Assembly: GCF_028713515.1 (NCBI RefSeq)
Contig: NZ_JAQTOD010000001.1
Span: forward strand, 772,138-836,137
Direction: 5' to 3'
Length of the DNA: 64,000 bases
Source of the DNA: Sulfurimonas sp.
GTDB lineage: Bacteria > Campylobacterota > Campylobacteria > Campylobacterales > Sulfurimonadaceae
Part shown: piece by piece, positions 34,979-43,145 of the stretch
Numbering within the stretch: position 1 is the first letter of the stretch
Layout: every line of letters starts with the position of its first letter
Program-made: the position numbers and the translations under genes
Notes under the pieces: model-generated
The model's database searches: none
What the model saw: the letters and a program-made list of their open reading frames with translations, nothing else
Told to the model about the DNA's origin: nothing

Positions 34979-36091
34979 TTGTGGAGAATTGATAAGCGGA
35001 TATTGGCACAATTTGATTTTTTTTCTATTGTCCTAATCATCCCTCTTGTGCTTACTTCAAACTGGCTAATTAACGAAGCAGTTCAAATGCTTGCTCAAAA
35101 ACAACTAGCCTATATTGGTGTTGCAACTTTATCATTTATTGGTATCTTTTTCCTACCAATTCGTAAAATGAACTGGTTAATTCCGCTTGTATATTGGACT
35201 GCAATCGCCCTCCTTTTGGGAGTTGAGGTTTTTGGTCACTCAAGACTTGGTGCTCAAAGATGGATAGATATACCATTCATTAATGCAACAATCCAACCCT
35301 CTGAGTTTGTAAAACCTGCCCTTATTTTGATGTTGGCTTACCTTATAAATAAAAAACCACCACCAATCAACGGATACAGAATAAAAGATTTTTTAAAAAT
35401 AAGTTTTTACATAATTCTTCCATTTATCTTAATTGCCAAAGAGCCAGACCTAGGAACAGCAGTCGTTATCTTTCTTCTTTGTTATAGCGTCCTTTTTTTT
35501 ATAGGGGTTTACTGGAAGATATGGGCTTTTATCTTTAGTGCAATGCTTCTATTTTCACCAATTGCATATAAGTTTTTACTGCACGATTATCAAAAAGAGA
35601 GGATTACGGATTTTATAGGCAAAAAACCATCTTATCATGTGCAACAATCAATAATCGCAATAGGTTCAGGTGGGTTAACTGGCAAAAGCAAAGAAGACTC
35701 AACGCAGACACAGATGAAGTTTTTACCAATTGCTACAAGCGATTTTATATTTGCTTATCTTGTCGAGAGAACAGGTTTTTTGGGTGCTTTTGGGATAATA
35801 TCTATCTATATCATACTTATACTGCATCTCATAAGCTTAAGCATATTTAGCAGTGATTACTATATTAAAGTAATCACTGCGTCCATATCCTTTATGATAT
35901 TTATATATATGGGTGTAAATATTGCCATGACCATAGGGTTTGCACCCGTAGTAGGTGTCCCCCTACCAATGTTTAGCTATGGTGGAAGTAGTTTTATGAA
36001 CTTTATGATTCTTTTTGCGATAATGCAGAACTTTATAACATTTAGATACAAAGATCTCTACGATAGAGGCGGAAAAAAGAGTTTTGTTTAA
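34979..36091 (+). CDS. rodA: Rod-shape SEDS glycosyltransferase RodA
   Basis: This 370-residue polytopic membrane protein of the SEDS family polymerises lipid II into peptidoglycan in the elongation machinery, working with a class B penicillin-binding protein. About ten transmembrane helices are visible. Family motifs include G-A-Q-R-W-I, the Q-P-S-E-F-V-K-P segment near 104-111 and A-K-E-P-D-L-G-T-A near 157-165 with the catalytic-type aspartate. The C-terminal G-V-P-L-P-M-F-S-Y-G-G-S-S segment is also present. It is RodA rather than FtsW by the G-V-x-L-P-x-x-S-Y-G and N-terminal pattern and by the lack of a division cluster nearby. Translation starts at TTG, with GGGG upstream. Confidence 0.92.
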   Translation: MWRIDKRILAQFDFFSIVLIIPLVLTSNWLINEAVQMLAQKQLAYIGVATLSFIGIFFLPIRKMNWLIPLVYWTAIALLLGVEVFGHSRLGAQRWIDIPFINATIQPSEFVKPALILMLAYLINKKPPPINGYRIKDFLKISFYIILPFILIAKEPDLGTAVVIFLLCYSVLFFIGVYWKIWAFIFSAMLLFSPIAYKFLLHDYQKERITDFIGKKPSYHVQQSIIAIGSGGLTGKSKEDSTQTQMKFLPIATSDFIFAYLVERTGFLGAFGIISIYIILILHLISLSIFSSDYYIKVITASISFMIFIYMGVNIAMTIGFAPVVGVPLPMFSYGGSSFMNFMILFAIMQNFITFRYKDLYDRGGKKSFV

Positions 36092-36225
36092 AGCAGTATA
36101 GATGAAAAAATAGATTTGATGGCATATGAAGTTTGTCAATTTCAAACAAAAATGTGCTTTTATAGAATTAGTAATATTTGCTTGAGTCTGGATTAGTTTT
36201 TAGTATTTGTAATATTTAAAAAGTG

Positions 36226-36302
36226 TGGCGCGGTGGACGGGGCTCGAACCCGCGACCCCCTGCGTGACAGGCAGGTAATCTAACCAACTGATCTACCACC
36301 GC
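36226..36302 (-). tRNA. tRNA-Asp (GTC), copy A
   Basis: This is a 77-base cloverleaf with anticodon loop CTGTCAC, a 7-bp acceptor stem (GCGGTGG/CCACCGC), G discriminator and encoded CCA. It is the last gene of the tRNA cluster and identical to the copy at 36759-36835. Confidence 0.95.
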
Positions 36303-36378
36303 GCATTTATTAGAAGCAAATTTTAATGGAACATACTTAAATATGAGAGTTAAAATTTAACGAAGTATAATTAAAAAA

Positions 36379-36454
36379 TGGTGGGCATTACAAGACTCGA
36401 ACTTGTGACATCTACCTTGTAAGGGTAGCGCTCTACCAACTGAGCTAAACGCCC
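36379..36454 (-). tRNA. tRNA-Val (TAC), copy A
   Basis: This is a 76-base cloverleaf with anticodon loop CTTACAA, acceptor stem GGGCGTT/AATGCCC (one G-T pair), A discriminator and encoded CCA. It is identical to the copy at 36678-36753. Confidence 0.95.
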
Positions 36455-36484
36455 ATTTTTCACTAATACATAACACCAAAAGAG

Positions 36485-36560
36485 TGGCGACCCCTAAAGG
36501 ATTTGAACCTCTGTCCCTACCATGAAGTGATAGTGTCCTTGGCCACTAGACGAAAGGGTC
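36485..36560 (-). tRNA. tRNA-Glu (TTC), with unusual C33
   Basis: This is a 76-base cloverleaf with acceptor stem GACCCTT/AGGGGTC, T-loop TTCAAAT, G discriminator and encoded CCA. The anticodon stem CTATC/GGTAG encloses the loop ACTTCAT, so the anticodon is TTC but position 32 is A and the almost universal U33 is C. The T-stem has a G-T pair. It is either a functional variant or a decaying copy; see the findings. Confidence 0.85.
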
Positions 36561-36626
36561 ACTTTCATAAACAAAAAGGCTTTAAATAAAACTTGTTTTT
36601 TGATTTTAGATGTGCTAAGGTTTTGG

Positions 36627-36661
36627 CGAAGTGTACAAAAGTACATGAGTCAAAAGCTTCG
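36627..36661. repeat. Nested inverted repeat in the Glu-Val tRNA spacer
   Basis: An inner hairpin TGTAC-AAAA-GTACA (36632-36645) sits inside an outer repeat CGAAG (36627-36631) and CTTCG (36657-36661). It fills the longest spacer of the tRNA cluster and may be a processing structure or an old insertion scar. Confidence 0.5.
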
Positions 36662-36677
36662 TGCATATAAAACAAAA

Positions 36678-36753
36678 TGGTGGGCATTACAAGACTCGAA
36701 CTTGTGACATCTACCTTGTAAGGGTAGCGCTCTACCAACTGAGCTAAACGCCC
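36678..36753 (-). tRNA. tRNA-Val (TAC), copy B
   Basis: It is identical in its 76 bases to the tRNA-Val at 36379-36454, with CCA encoded. It lies 5 bases after the Asp copy B in transcription order. Confidence 0.95.
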
Positions 36754-36758
36754 TAAAG

Positions 36759-36835
36759 TGGCGCGGTGGACGGGGCTCGAACCCGCGACCCCCTGCGTGA
36801 CAGGCAGGTAATCTAACCAACTGATCTACCACCGC
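36759..36835 (-). tRNA. tRNA-Asp (GTC), copy B
   Basis: It is identical in its 77 bases to the tRNA-Asp at 36226-36302, with CCA encoded. It is the second gene of the cluster, after tRNA-Lys. Confidence 0.95.
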
Positions 36836-36855
36836 GCATAAATATTTTTTTTAAA

Positions 36856-36931
36856 TGGTGTCCTGTGATGGATTCGAACCATCGGCATCCTCATTAAAAG
36901 TGAGATGCTCTACCAGCTGAGCTAACAAGAC
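36856..36931 (-). tRNA. tRNA-Lys (TTT)
   Basis: This is a 76-base cloverleaf with anticodon loop CTTTTAA, acceptor stem GTCTTGT/ACAGGAC, A discriminator and encoded CCA. It is the first gene of the cluster behind a consensus promoter. Confidence 0.95.
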
Positions 36932-36959
36932 GATTTCTCTGTTTTCTTTAGAGGACGAA

Positions 36960-36988
36960 ATTATAGGCAAATAGGTTTTGATTGTCAA
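36960..36988 (-). promoter_or_regulatory. Consensus sigma-70 promoter of the tRNA cluster
   Basis: On the minus strand TTGACA (36988-36983), a 17-base spacer and TATAAT (36965-36960) match the bacterial consensus perfectly. It lies about 28 bases before tRNA-Lys. A full two-box consensus is rare in Campylobacterota and fits a strong stable-RNA promoter. Confidence 0.85.
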
Positions 36989-37005
36989 GATAAAAAGGAC
37001 TAAAT

Positions 37006-38094
37006 TTAAAAAAAAGTCTCTTTATCTAGCAGTATCAACATCTTTATTGCAAAAAGAACACTCTGTTCTTGAATATAATTTCTATCACCATCTAGGTTAA
37101 TCTCTATTTCACTATGTTTAGTTTTACTTCTTACTCCGATATGAACAGTACCAACTGGCTTGAACTCAGTTCCACCGCCATCACCAGCAATTCCGCTTAT
37201 AGATATAGCGTAATCCGCCGCACTAACATTGAGAGCCCCAGCGCTCATCTCAGACACAACCTCATCGCTTACCGCGCCATACTCTTCTAGCGTAGTGCCA
37301 TCAACACCTAGCCAATTCTCTTTTAGTGCATTTGAGTATGTAATCAAAGAGCCGTCAAATATTTTTGAAGAACCATTATTTTTAGTAAAATAATAACTCA
37401 AAAGTCCGCCGGTACAACTCTCAGCAAAAGTGATTTTTTTATCTTTTTGGAATAATTTTTCTATAATATAACTAGCAATAGATGTTGCACCAATGACCTT
37501 TTTTGGTAAAAGTTGCTTTGACGCTGCAATAAACTTAGAGATATTTCCATGCTTTTTGCTTCTTATCTCAACCCTTAACCACCCATCTATCAACTTAATC
37601 ATATCTAGCTTTACATCATAAGTCTGTGATATTGGAGAGAGAAGTGCTATTGCACTCTCTTTATCCTCTTCAAAAAGATGCAGAGTTGCTCTAGAGTCCT
37701 CAAAGCTAAGCAAAATCTCTGGAAATTTTTGCATCTCATCTACTTGTAAAATATTCGCAATAGAACCATTATGCTTGACAACATAACTCCCCCCCTCAAA
37801 GACCAAACATTTAGATGGAATCAAAATGCCATCTTTTAATATTTGATTATCACTCGTTGCTGTACATATAAGTTTTCCTATGGTTGAAAAGAGTCTTTTT
37901 GTTGTAACTACTATTAGTTTATTTGATGAATTTAGCTCCTGTTCAAGATATAAGAATAGGGAGTTATCACTCTCTTTAAAGTATGAAACAGAGTCAATAA
38001 AATCTGTTTTTTTCTCTATTTGTCTGATTACATACTCTCTGAGCGAATGGTTATATATAAACTTATTTCCAATAAATAAAAGATGTAATTTCAT
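37006..38094 (-). CDS. CinA-family protein with divergent N-terminal region
   Basis: This protein has about 362 residues. The C-terminal 155 residues are a typical CinA/PncC domain (nicotinamide mononucleotide amidase), with E-S-C-T-G-G-L-L, G-S-L-I-T-Y-S-N, Y-G-A-V-S and the G-I-A-G-D-G-G-G motif. The N-terminal part sits where CinA normally has its molybdopterin-binding-like (COG1058) domain, but only the opening L-L-F-I-G-N-K resembles that fold. The ATG at 38094 gives the cleaner N-terminus, and the frame remains open 24 bases further. The pyridine-nucleotide recycling role is inferred for the C-terminal domain only. ileS is divergent. Confidence 0.8.
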   Translation of the reverse strand: MKLHLLFIGNKFIYNHSLREYVIRQIEKKTDFIDSVSYFKESDNSLFLYLEQELNSSNKLIVVTTKRLFSTIGKLICTATSDNQILKDGILIPSKCLVFEGGSYVVKHNGSIANILQVDEMQKFPEILLSFEDSRATLHLFEEDKESAIALLSPISQTYDVKLDMIKLIDGWLRVEIRSKKHGNISKFIAASKQLLPKKVIGATSIASYIIEKLFQKDKKITFAESCTGGLLSYYFTKNNGSSKIFDGSLITYSNALKENWLGVDGTTLEEYGAVSDEVVSEMSAGALNVSAADYAISISGIAGDGGGTEFKPVGTVHIGVRSKTKHSEIEINLDGDRNYIQEQSVLFAIKMLILLDKETFF

Positions 38095-38205
38095 ATATTT
38101 TATAGCCTTTTTTAGCAAATTATTTGGCTTATTATATCACTCTTATAGGCGTTTAAACACTTTATAGATACAATGCAGAAATTTTACAAACCCCCAGAGG
38201 CACTT

Positions 38206-40965
38206 ATGGATTACAAAGATACACTACTCTTACCTACTACAACTTTTGCCATGCGAGGCGATTTAATCAAGAATGAGCCTATAAGATACAGCGCTTGGAA
38301 CAACAATAAAATATATGAAAAAATGAAAAATAACCGCAAGGGTGCAACAAGTTTCACTCTTCATGATGGTCCCCCATACGCAAACGGGCATACTCATATT
38401 GGACATGCACTAAATAAAATTTTAAAAGACATCATTGTTAAACATAACTATTTTAATGGAAAATCTGTTCGTTTTACTCCTGGTTGGGATTGTCATGGAC
38501 TGCCAATTGAGCAACAAGTTGAAAAAAAGCTAGGCGGAAAACAGAAAAAGGAGCTGCTAGAGACTGCTAAAATCAGAGAGCTTTGCCGTGCTCATGCGTC
38601 AGAGTTTGTAAATATACAGCGAGATGAATTTAAGCAATTGGGTATTTTAGCTGATTGGGAAAATCCTTATGTGACGATGGATTACAAATTTGAAGCAAAT
38701 ATATATAGAACACTTTGTAGCGTAGCAAAAAAAGGTCTTTTAATCGAGAGAAGCAAACCTGTTTTTTGGTCATGGGCCGAGAGAACTGCACTTGCTGAGG
38801 CTGAAGTTGAGTATGAAGACAAAGAGTCTCACTCTATTTTTATTGCGTTTGAATTAAGCAATGATGCAAAAACTAAACTTAGTATTACAACTAAAGCTGC
38901 TTTAGTAATTTGGACAACAACTCCTTGGACAATCCCAGCAAATACAGGTATCTCGCTAAATCCAAATGAAGATTATGCACTTACAACGGACGGCTATATA
39001 GTTGCAAAAACACTTTTGGAGTCTCTAAGAGAACAAAATATTGTAAATGGTGATATTGCAAAAACTTTCAAATCTAGTGAGTTTGAAAATCTTTTAGCAA
39101 TCAACCCACTAAATGGCAGAACTTCTCGCATCGTTTTAGGAGAGCATGTTTTAGTAGACAACGGAACCGGTTGTGTTCATACGGCTCCTGGACATGGCGA
39201 AGATGACTACCGCGTTGGTCTTGTTTATGACTTAGAGGTTGTTATGCCAGTTGATGAAACTGGATGTTTTGATACGAGCGTTGTTACTCTTGGTCTGATT
39301 CCAAATGGCGAGGATTTTGTTGGTCGTCACATTTTCAAATCAAATGATGATTTAATCACACTAATGGGCGAGAGTGTTCTAAAAGTAAGTAAATTTACCC
39401 ACTCATATCCGCACTGCTGGAGAAGTCACACTCCTCTAATCTTTAGAGCAACAAAGCAGTGGTTTATAAGTGTAGATGCTAAGCCGAACGAGCAAAATGA
39501 GACACTAAGAGAAATCGCTCTTAGTGAGGTTGAAAAGACTCTTTTCTTTCCTGAGAGTGGAAAAAATAGACTAAGATCTATGGTTGAAAATCGCCCAGAC
39601 TGGTGTATTTCTCGTCAAAGAGATTGGGGTGTTCCGATAGCATTTTTCAGAGTAAAAGCTACTGGTGAGGCTATATTTGAAGAGAAGATTTTAAATTTTA
39701 TTGCTATGATTTTTGAAATGAAGGGAAGCGATGTTTGGTACTCAATGCCAATAGAAGAGCTTCTTTACCCAGGTTCTGGTTATAAAGCTGATGAACTTGA
39801 AAAAGTAACAGATATTTTAGATGTCTGGTTTGATAGTGGCTCAACATGGAACGCCGTACTAAAATCTCGCAACTATGATGCCGGAGAGTATCAAGCTGAC
39901 TTGTATGTTGAGGGAAGCGATCAGCATCGCGGATGGTTCCAATCATCAATGTTCTTAAGTGCTGCAGTTGAGCATAAAGCACCCTATAAAGCAGTTCTTA
40001 CTCACGGTTTTACAGTGGATGAAAAAGGCGAGAAGATGTCTAAGTCAAAAGGCAATGTTGTCGCACCAGAACAGGTTTTAAAAGAGTATGGAAGTGAGAT
40101 TCTTAGACTTTGGGTAGCCTCAAGTGATTATCAAGGAGATCTGAAAATCTCTCAAAATATTCTCAAACAAACTGCCGAAAACTATCGTAAACTTAGAAAT
40201 ACTTTTAGAATTATGCTAGCAAATATCAGCGACTTAAAGACGATAACTCCACACAGTGAAATGGGAGAGCTGGATAAATGGATACTTACAGAAGCAAAAG
40301 GTGTATTTGGAAGAGTTCATAAATCGTTTAGCGAATACAACTTTGTTCATGGTATGAGCATGTTAAACAACTTTATCGTAAATGAGTTAAGTGGAATCTA
40401 CATCGACATCACAAAAGATAGTCTCTACTGCGACGGCGTTAGTGATCCAAAAAGAAACTCCAGTCAAAGTGCCATGGCAATTATGACGAAATCTCTTTTG
40501 GTTTTAATCGCTCCGATTTTAACTTATACGGCTGATGAGATTATAGAGCATGCTCCTTCAATCATAAAAGGCGATGCAAAAGATATATTTGATTTTGTCT
40601 ATGAAGATATAAAAATAGAAGATTATGATTTCAATATTGACTACATGAGCAGCGCAAGAGAAGGCTTTTATGAGATAGTTGATACTCTGAAAAAAGAGAA
40701 AATCATTAAAAATACTTTAGAGTTAGTAATTATAACTCAATCTAAAATAGTCTCTAAAATGGATAAAACTGCCGCAGAAGATTGGTTTGTTGTCTCCGGT
40801 ATCTCAGATGAAGAACCAACAGAAGAACTTGGGAAATTTGAGGTTGATGGAGATATATTTGTTATCCAAAAAGCAACCAAAGCGAAATGCCCTAGATGTT
40901 GGAAATATCAATCTCATGACGAAGAGAGTATTTGTGAAAGATGCTCAAAGGTAGTAAATGCCTGA
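38206..40965 (+). CDS. ileS: Isoleucyl-tRNA synthetase
   Basis: This 919-residue class I synthetase charges tRNA-Ile. The HIGH-type motif (G-H-T-H-I-G-H-A) lies near residue 60. An editing domain with T-T-P-W-T-I-P-A-N and [12 protein letters not shown], the K-M-S-K-S motif near 610 and a C-terminal zinc site (C-P-R-C-W-K ... C-E-R-C) follow. The ATG at 38206 is chosen because AGAGG lies 5 bases before it and it starts M-D-Y-K-D-T-L, the family N-terminus; an ATG at 38173 would add 11 residues. The domain order is that of the bacterial, mupirocin-sensitive-type enzyme. A tiny ORF overlaps its stop by 8 bases. Confidence 0.97.
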   Translation: MDYKDTLLLPTTTFAMRGDLIKNEPIRYSAWNNNKIYEKMKNNRKGATSFTLHDGPPYANGHTHIGHALNKILKDIIVKHNYFNGKSVRFTPGWDCHGLPIEQQVEKKLGGKQKKELLETAKIRELCRAHASEFVNIQRDEFKQLGILADWENPYVTMDYKFEANIYRTLCSVAKKGLLIERSKPVFWSWAERTALAEAEVEYEDKESHSIFIAFELSNDAKTKLSITTKAALVIWTTTPWTIPANTGISLNPNEDYALTTDGYIVAKTLLESLREQNIVNGDIAKTFKSSEFENLLAINPLNGRTSRIVLGEHVLVDNGTGCVHTAPGHGEDDYRVGLVYDLEVVMPVDETGCFDTSVVTLGLIPNGEDFVGRHIFKSNDDLITLMGESVLKVSKFTHSYPHCWRSHTPLIFRATKQWFISVDAKPNEQNETLREIALSEVEKTLFFPESGKNRLRSMVENRPDWCISRQRDWGVPIAFFRVKATGEAIFEEKILNFIAMIFEMKGSDVWYSMPIEELLYPGSGYKADELEKVTDILDVWFDSGSTWNAVLKSRNYDAGEYQADLYVEGSDQHRGWFQSSMFLSAAVEHKAPYKAVLTHGFTVDEKGEKMSKSKGNVVAPEQVLKEYGSEILRLWVASSDYQGDLKISQNILKQTAENYRKLRNTFRIMLANISDLKTITPHSEMGELDKWILTEAKGVFGRVHKSFSEYNFVHGMSMLNNFIVNELSGIYIDITKDSLYCDGVSDPKRNSSQSAMAIMTKSLLVLIAPILTYTADEIIEHAPSIIKGDAKDIFDFVYEDIKIEDYDFNIDYMSSAREGFYEIVDTLKKEKIIKNTLELVIITQSKIVSKMDKTAAEDWFVVSGISDEEPTEELGKFEVDGDIFVIQKATKAKCPRCWKYQSHDEESICERCSKVVNA

Positions 40966-41065
40966 TTTTTCACAGCCTGTTGAGAGCTCATTTATCGTAA
41001 CTACTATTGTTGCGATATTTGTTCTAATTAATATTGGAATATTTTTGGTAAAAAAATTCAAGTAA
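40958..41065 (+). CDS. Predicted 35-residue single-pass membrane protein
   Basis: ATG at 40958 overlaps the ileS stop by 8 bases and opens a 35-codon frame ending TAA at 41063-41065. The product has a polar start ([11 protein letters not shown]), one hydrophobic helix of about 19 residues (positions 12-31) and a basic tail K-K-F-K, so it would insert with its N-terminus outside. AAAGG lies 9 bases before the ATG within ileS, a usable coupled ribosome site. No family is recognised. It is likely real because of the overlap and the amphipathic design, but unproven. Confidence 0.5.
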   Translation: MPDFSQPVESSFIVTTIVAIFVLINIGIFLVKKFK

Positions 41066-41211
41066 ACACGCATCTAAAAACTCATATTAGTATTTGATGT
41101 TATGCGCTTTTGTAAAAATATGTTAAAAAGAGTCAACATTAAATATTACACCATCTATAAGCAAATAGTTCTGTCGCTTTTGTTATCATAATAAAAAGAA
41201 GAATTTTCTAT
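41066..41211. other. Non-coding stretch after the small membrane ORF
   Basis: This 146-base AT-rich region shows no open frame with a ribosome site. It contains TGATGTTATGC, an 11-base word also found just after lemA at 10397-10407. Confidence 0.35.
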
Positions 41212-41358
41212 TTAAAGTACACTACGACCTTGGATAACACGAATTAAAATCACCACGATTGCAATAACAAGAAGGATATGAATAAATCCACCCATAGTGT
41301 ATGAGCTGGCAAGTCCAAGCAGCCAAAGCATAACTAAGATAATTGCAACCGTTTCAAG
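41212..41358 (-). pseudogene. lmo0937-family small membrane protein, start codon lost
   Basis: On the minus strand the frame reads L-E-T-V-A-I-I-L-V-M-L-W-L-L-G-L followed by S-S-Y-T-M-G-G-F-I-H and an isoleucine/valine-rich helix ending R-V-I-Q-G-R-S-V-L. This is the lmo0937 family of roughly 45-50-residue two-helix membrane proteins. The family normally starts M-L-E-T or M-L-W-T; here the codon before L-E-T is TAG (41361-41359), as if one A had been inserted into TATGCTTGAA. An internal ATG at 41331 could give a 39-residue product lacking most of helix 1, and no ribosome site precedes it. It is probably broken, or it uses an unusual start. Confidence 0.6.
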
Positions 41359-41442
41359 CTATATAAAGCCAGACGATAACCATTTTATTTACTTCTTATA
41401 AAGTGAATAGACTACTACCATCTGAATTCTGACATTTTCCAC

Positions 41443-41478
41443 TTTTGTAAGCACAGTTTGCAATTTACACTTACAAAA
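41443..41478. repeat. 9-bp inverted repeat upstream of the lmo0937-like gene
   Basis: TTTTGTAAG (41443-41451) and CTTACAAAA (41470-41478) are perfect inverted copies with an 18-base gap. They lie upstream of both the broken small gene (minus) and gatA (plus). An operator or a hairpin is possible. Confidence 0.45.
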
Positions 41479-41530
41479 TACCTTTCATGATTATCTCTAC
41501 TATTGGTGTTTTATTTGCTGTTCATCCTAC

Positions 41531-41559
41531 AGAGCATAGCAAACAATATAACATGCTCT
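41531..41559. repeat. 7-bp inverted repeat before gatA
   Basis: AGAGCAT (41531-41537) and ATGCTCT (41553-41559) flank a 15-base gap, ending 24 bases before the gatA -10 box. The position would suit an operator. Confidence 0.4.
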
Positions 41560-41582
41560 TTAAAACCATATACACATTTAGC

Positions 41583-41588
41583 TATAAT
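41583..41588 (+). promoter_or_regulatory. -10 element of gatA
   Basis: A perfect TATAAT in the context TTTAGCTATAATCC lies 32 bases before the gatA ATG. The same context recurs at valS and dnaJ. Confidence 0.65.
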
Positions 41589-41620
41589 CCCAACAATAAT
41601 TTAAAAAACAGGATATTTTA

Positions 41621-42964
41621 ATGATTACATTAAAAGAAGCTCTAAAACTAAATAAAGAAGATTTAAATAAATTTAAAGAAGATTTAAAAGCAAAAATCGA
41701 AGCGGATTCTGAGCTTAATGCTTACATTGATGTCAACAATGTGGGCGATGGTGTTCCGATTGCCATCAAAGACAATATTCAAGTAAAAGATTGGTCTGTT
41801 ACTTCTGGCTCAAATATACTTCAAGGCTACATCTCGCCGTACAACGCTACTGTTATCGAGAAGATGTTAAGTGCTGGACTTAGTGCGTTTGGCAGAACAA
41901 ATATGGACGAATTTGCTATGGGTTCAACTACGGAATCAAGCTTTTATGGCAAAACGCTAAACCCTAGAAATCGTGACTGCGTTCCAGGTGGAAGTAGTGG
42001 AGGAAGTGCGGCTGCTGTTGCTGCTGGTCTTGCTATTGCTGCTCTTGGAAGTGACACTGGTGGGTCTATCCGCCAACCTGCTGCGTTTTGTGGAATCGTT
42101 GGGATGAAGCCGACTTATGGACGAGTTAGTCGTTATGGCTTAGGTGCTTACGCTTCTTCTCTTGATCAAATTGGTCCTATGACTCAAAATGTTGAAGATG
42201 CCGCAATTTTGTATGACATCATCAGCGGACATGATGAAAAAGATTCAACTTCAGCAAACATGAACGACAAAGTATCTGATAAACTAGACGCTTCTAGAAA
42301 ACTTCGCGTTGCTGTACTTCCTAAACATATTGAAAATGCAAGCGACGAAGTAAAAAAAGCTTATGCACAAGCCATAGAAGCACTAAAAGCCTCTGGACAT
42401 GAGATAGTTGAAAAAGAGTTAATGGACGCTAAATTTGACATCTCTGCTTACTATATCACAGCAACCGCTGAAGCTACGACAAATTTGGCTAGATATGACG
42501 GTATCCGCTATGGAAACCGCGTTGATGGCAAAAATCTCGAAGACACTTTTATTCAAACTCGTAGCAACGGCTTTGGTGATGAAGTAAAACGCCGCATCCT
42601 ATTAGGAAACTTTGTACTCTCAAGCGGATATTATGAAGCATACTATGTAAAAGCGCAAAAAGTACGCCACATCATCAAAGATGAGTATGTAAAAATCTTT
42701 GAGGATGTTGATTTGATACTCTCTCCGATTGCACCTGGTACCGCACCTAAATTTGGAGAGCTTAAAAACCCAATGGACATGTACTTGAGTGATTTGTACT
42801 CCATCAGCGTAAACCTTGCAGGGCTCCCTGCTCTATCGCTTCCAATATGTAATGCCCAAAACGGTATGCCTGTTGGACTTCAACTAATTGCTAAAGCCTA
42901 TGATGAGCAGACACTTTTTGATGGTGCGCTTAGCTTAGAAAAAAAGCTAGGATATAAAGCTTAA
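41621..42964 (+). CDS. gatA: Aspartyl/glutamyl-tRNA amidotransferase subunit A
   Basis: This 447-residue amidase subunit of GatCAB releases ammonia from glutamine to convert mischarged Glu-tRNA-Gln (and Asp-tRNA-Asn) to the amide forms. The Ser-cis-Ser-Lys triad is present: the lysine in A-I-K-D-N near residue 52, the cis-serine in G-G-S-S-G-G-S near 128-132 and the nucleophile serine in D-T-G-G-S-I-R near 151. GatB and GatC are not adjacent, which is normal in this phylum. Campylobacterota need this enzyme because they lack glutaminyl-tRNA synthetase. The gene has its own promoter. Confidence 0.96.
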   Translation: MITLKEALKLNKEDLNKFKEDLKAKIEADSELNAYIDVNNVGDGVPIAIKDNIQVKDWSVTSGSNILQGYISPYNATVIEKMLSAGLSAFGRTNMDEFAMGSTTESSFYGKTLNPRNRDCVPGGSSGGSAAAVAAGLAIAALGSDTGGSIRQPAAFCGIVGMKPTYGRVSRYGLGAYASSLDQIGPMTQNVEDAAILYDIISGHDEKDSTSANMNDKVSDKLDASRKLRVAVLPKHIENASDEVKKAYAQAIEALKASGHEIVEKELMDAKFDISAYYITATAEATTNLARYDGIRYGNRVDGKNLEDTFIQTRSNGFGDEVKRRILLGNFVLSSGYYEAYYVKAQKVRHIIKDEYVKIFEDVDLILSPIAPGTAPKFGELKNPMDMYLSDLYSISVNLAGLPALSLPICNAQNGMPVGLQLIAKAYDEQTLFDGALSLEKKLGYKA

Positions 42965-43032
42965 AAAAATAAGCTTCTTATCCATAAGATATCTAATATA
43001 AAGCAGTAAAATAAGTTACTAAAAATGGCTAC

Positions 43033-43047
43033 AGTATAAATTATACT
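43033..43047. repeat. 15-base palindrome between gatA and the TIGR03032 gene
   Basis: AGTATAA-A-TTATACT is a perfect inverted repeat with a one-base centre, near a partly similar CTGTATAGTAT. It is too AT-rich to call a terminator with confidence. Confidence 0.4.
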
Positions 43048-43145
43048 ACAGCTGTATAGTATCACCGGATTATTGAACTTAATAACCACTTCTTACAAAA
43101 TATGAATTAATTCAACTTCGAGCTATTTGAGATAAGCTAATGGGC

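Noticed and set aside
36650..36832. A 60-residue protein antisense across the tRNAs
   Set aside because: It is an open frame read through two tRNA genes, a common annotation artefact.
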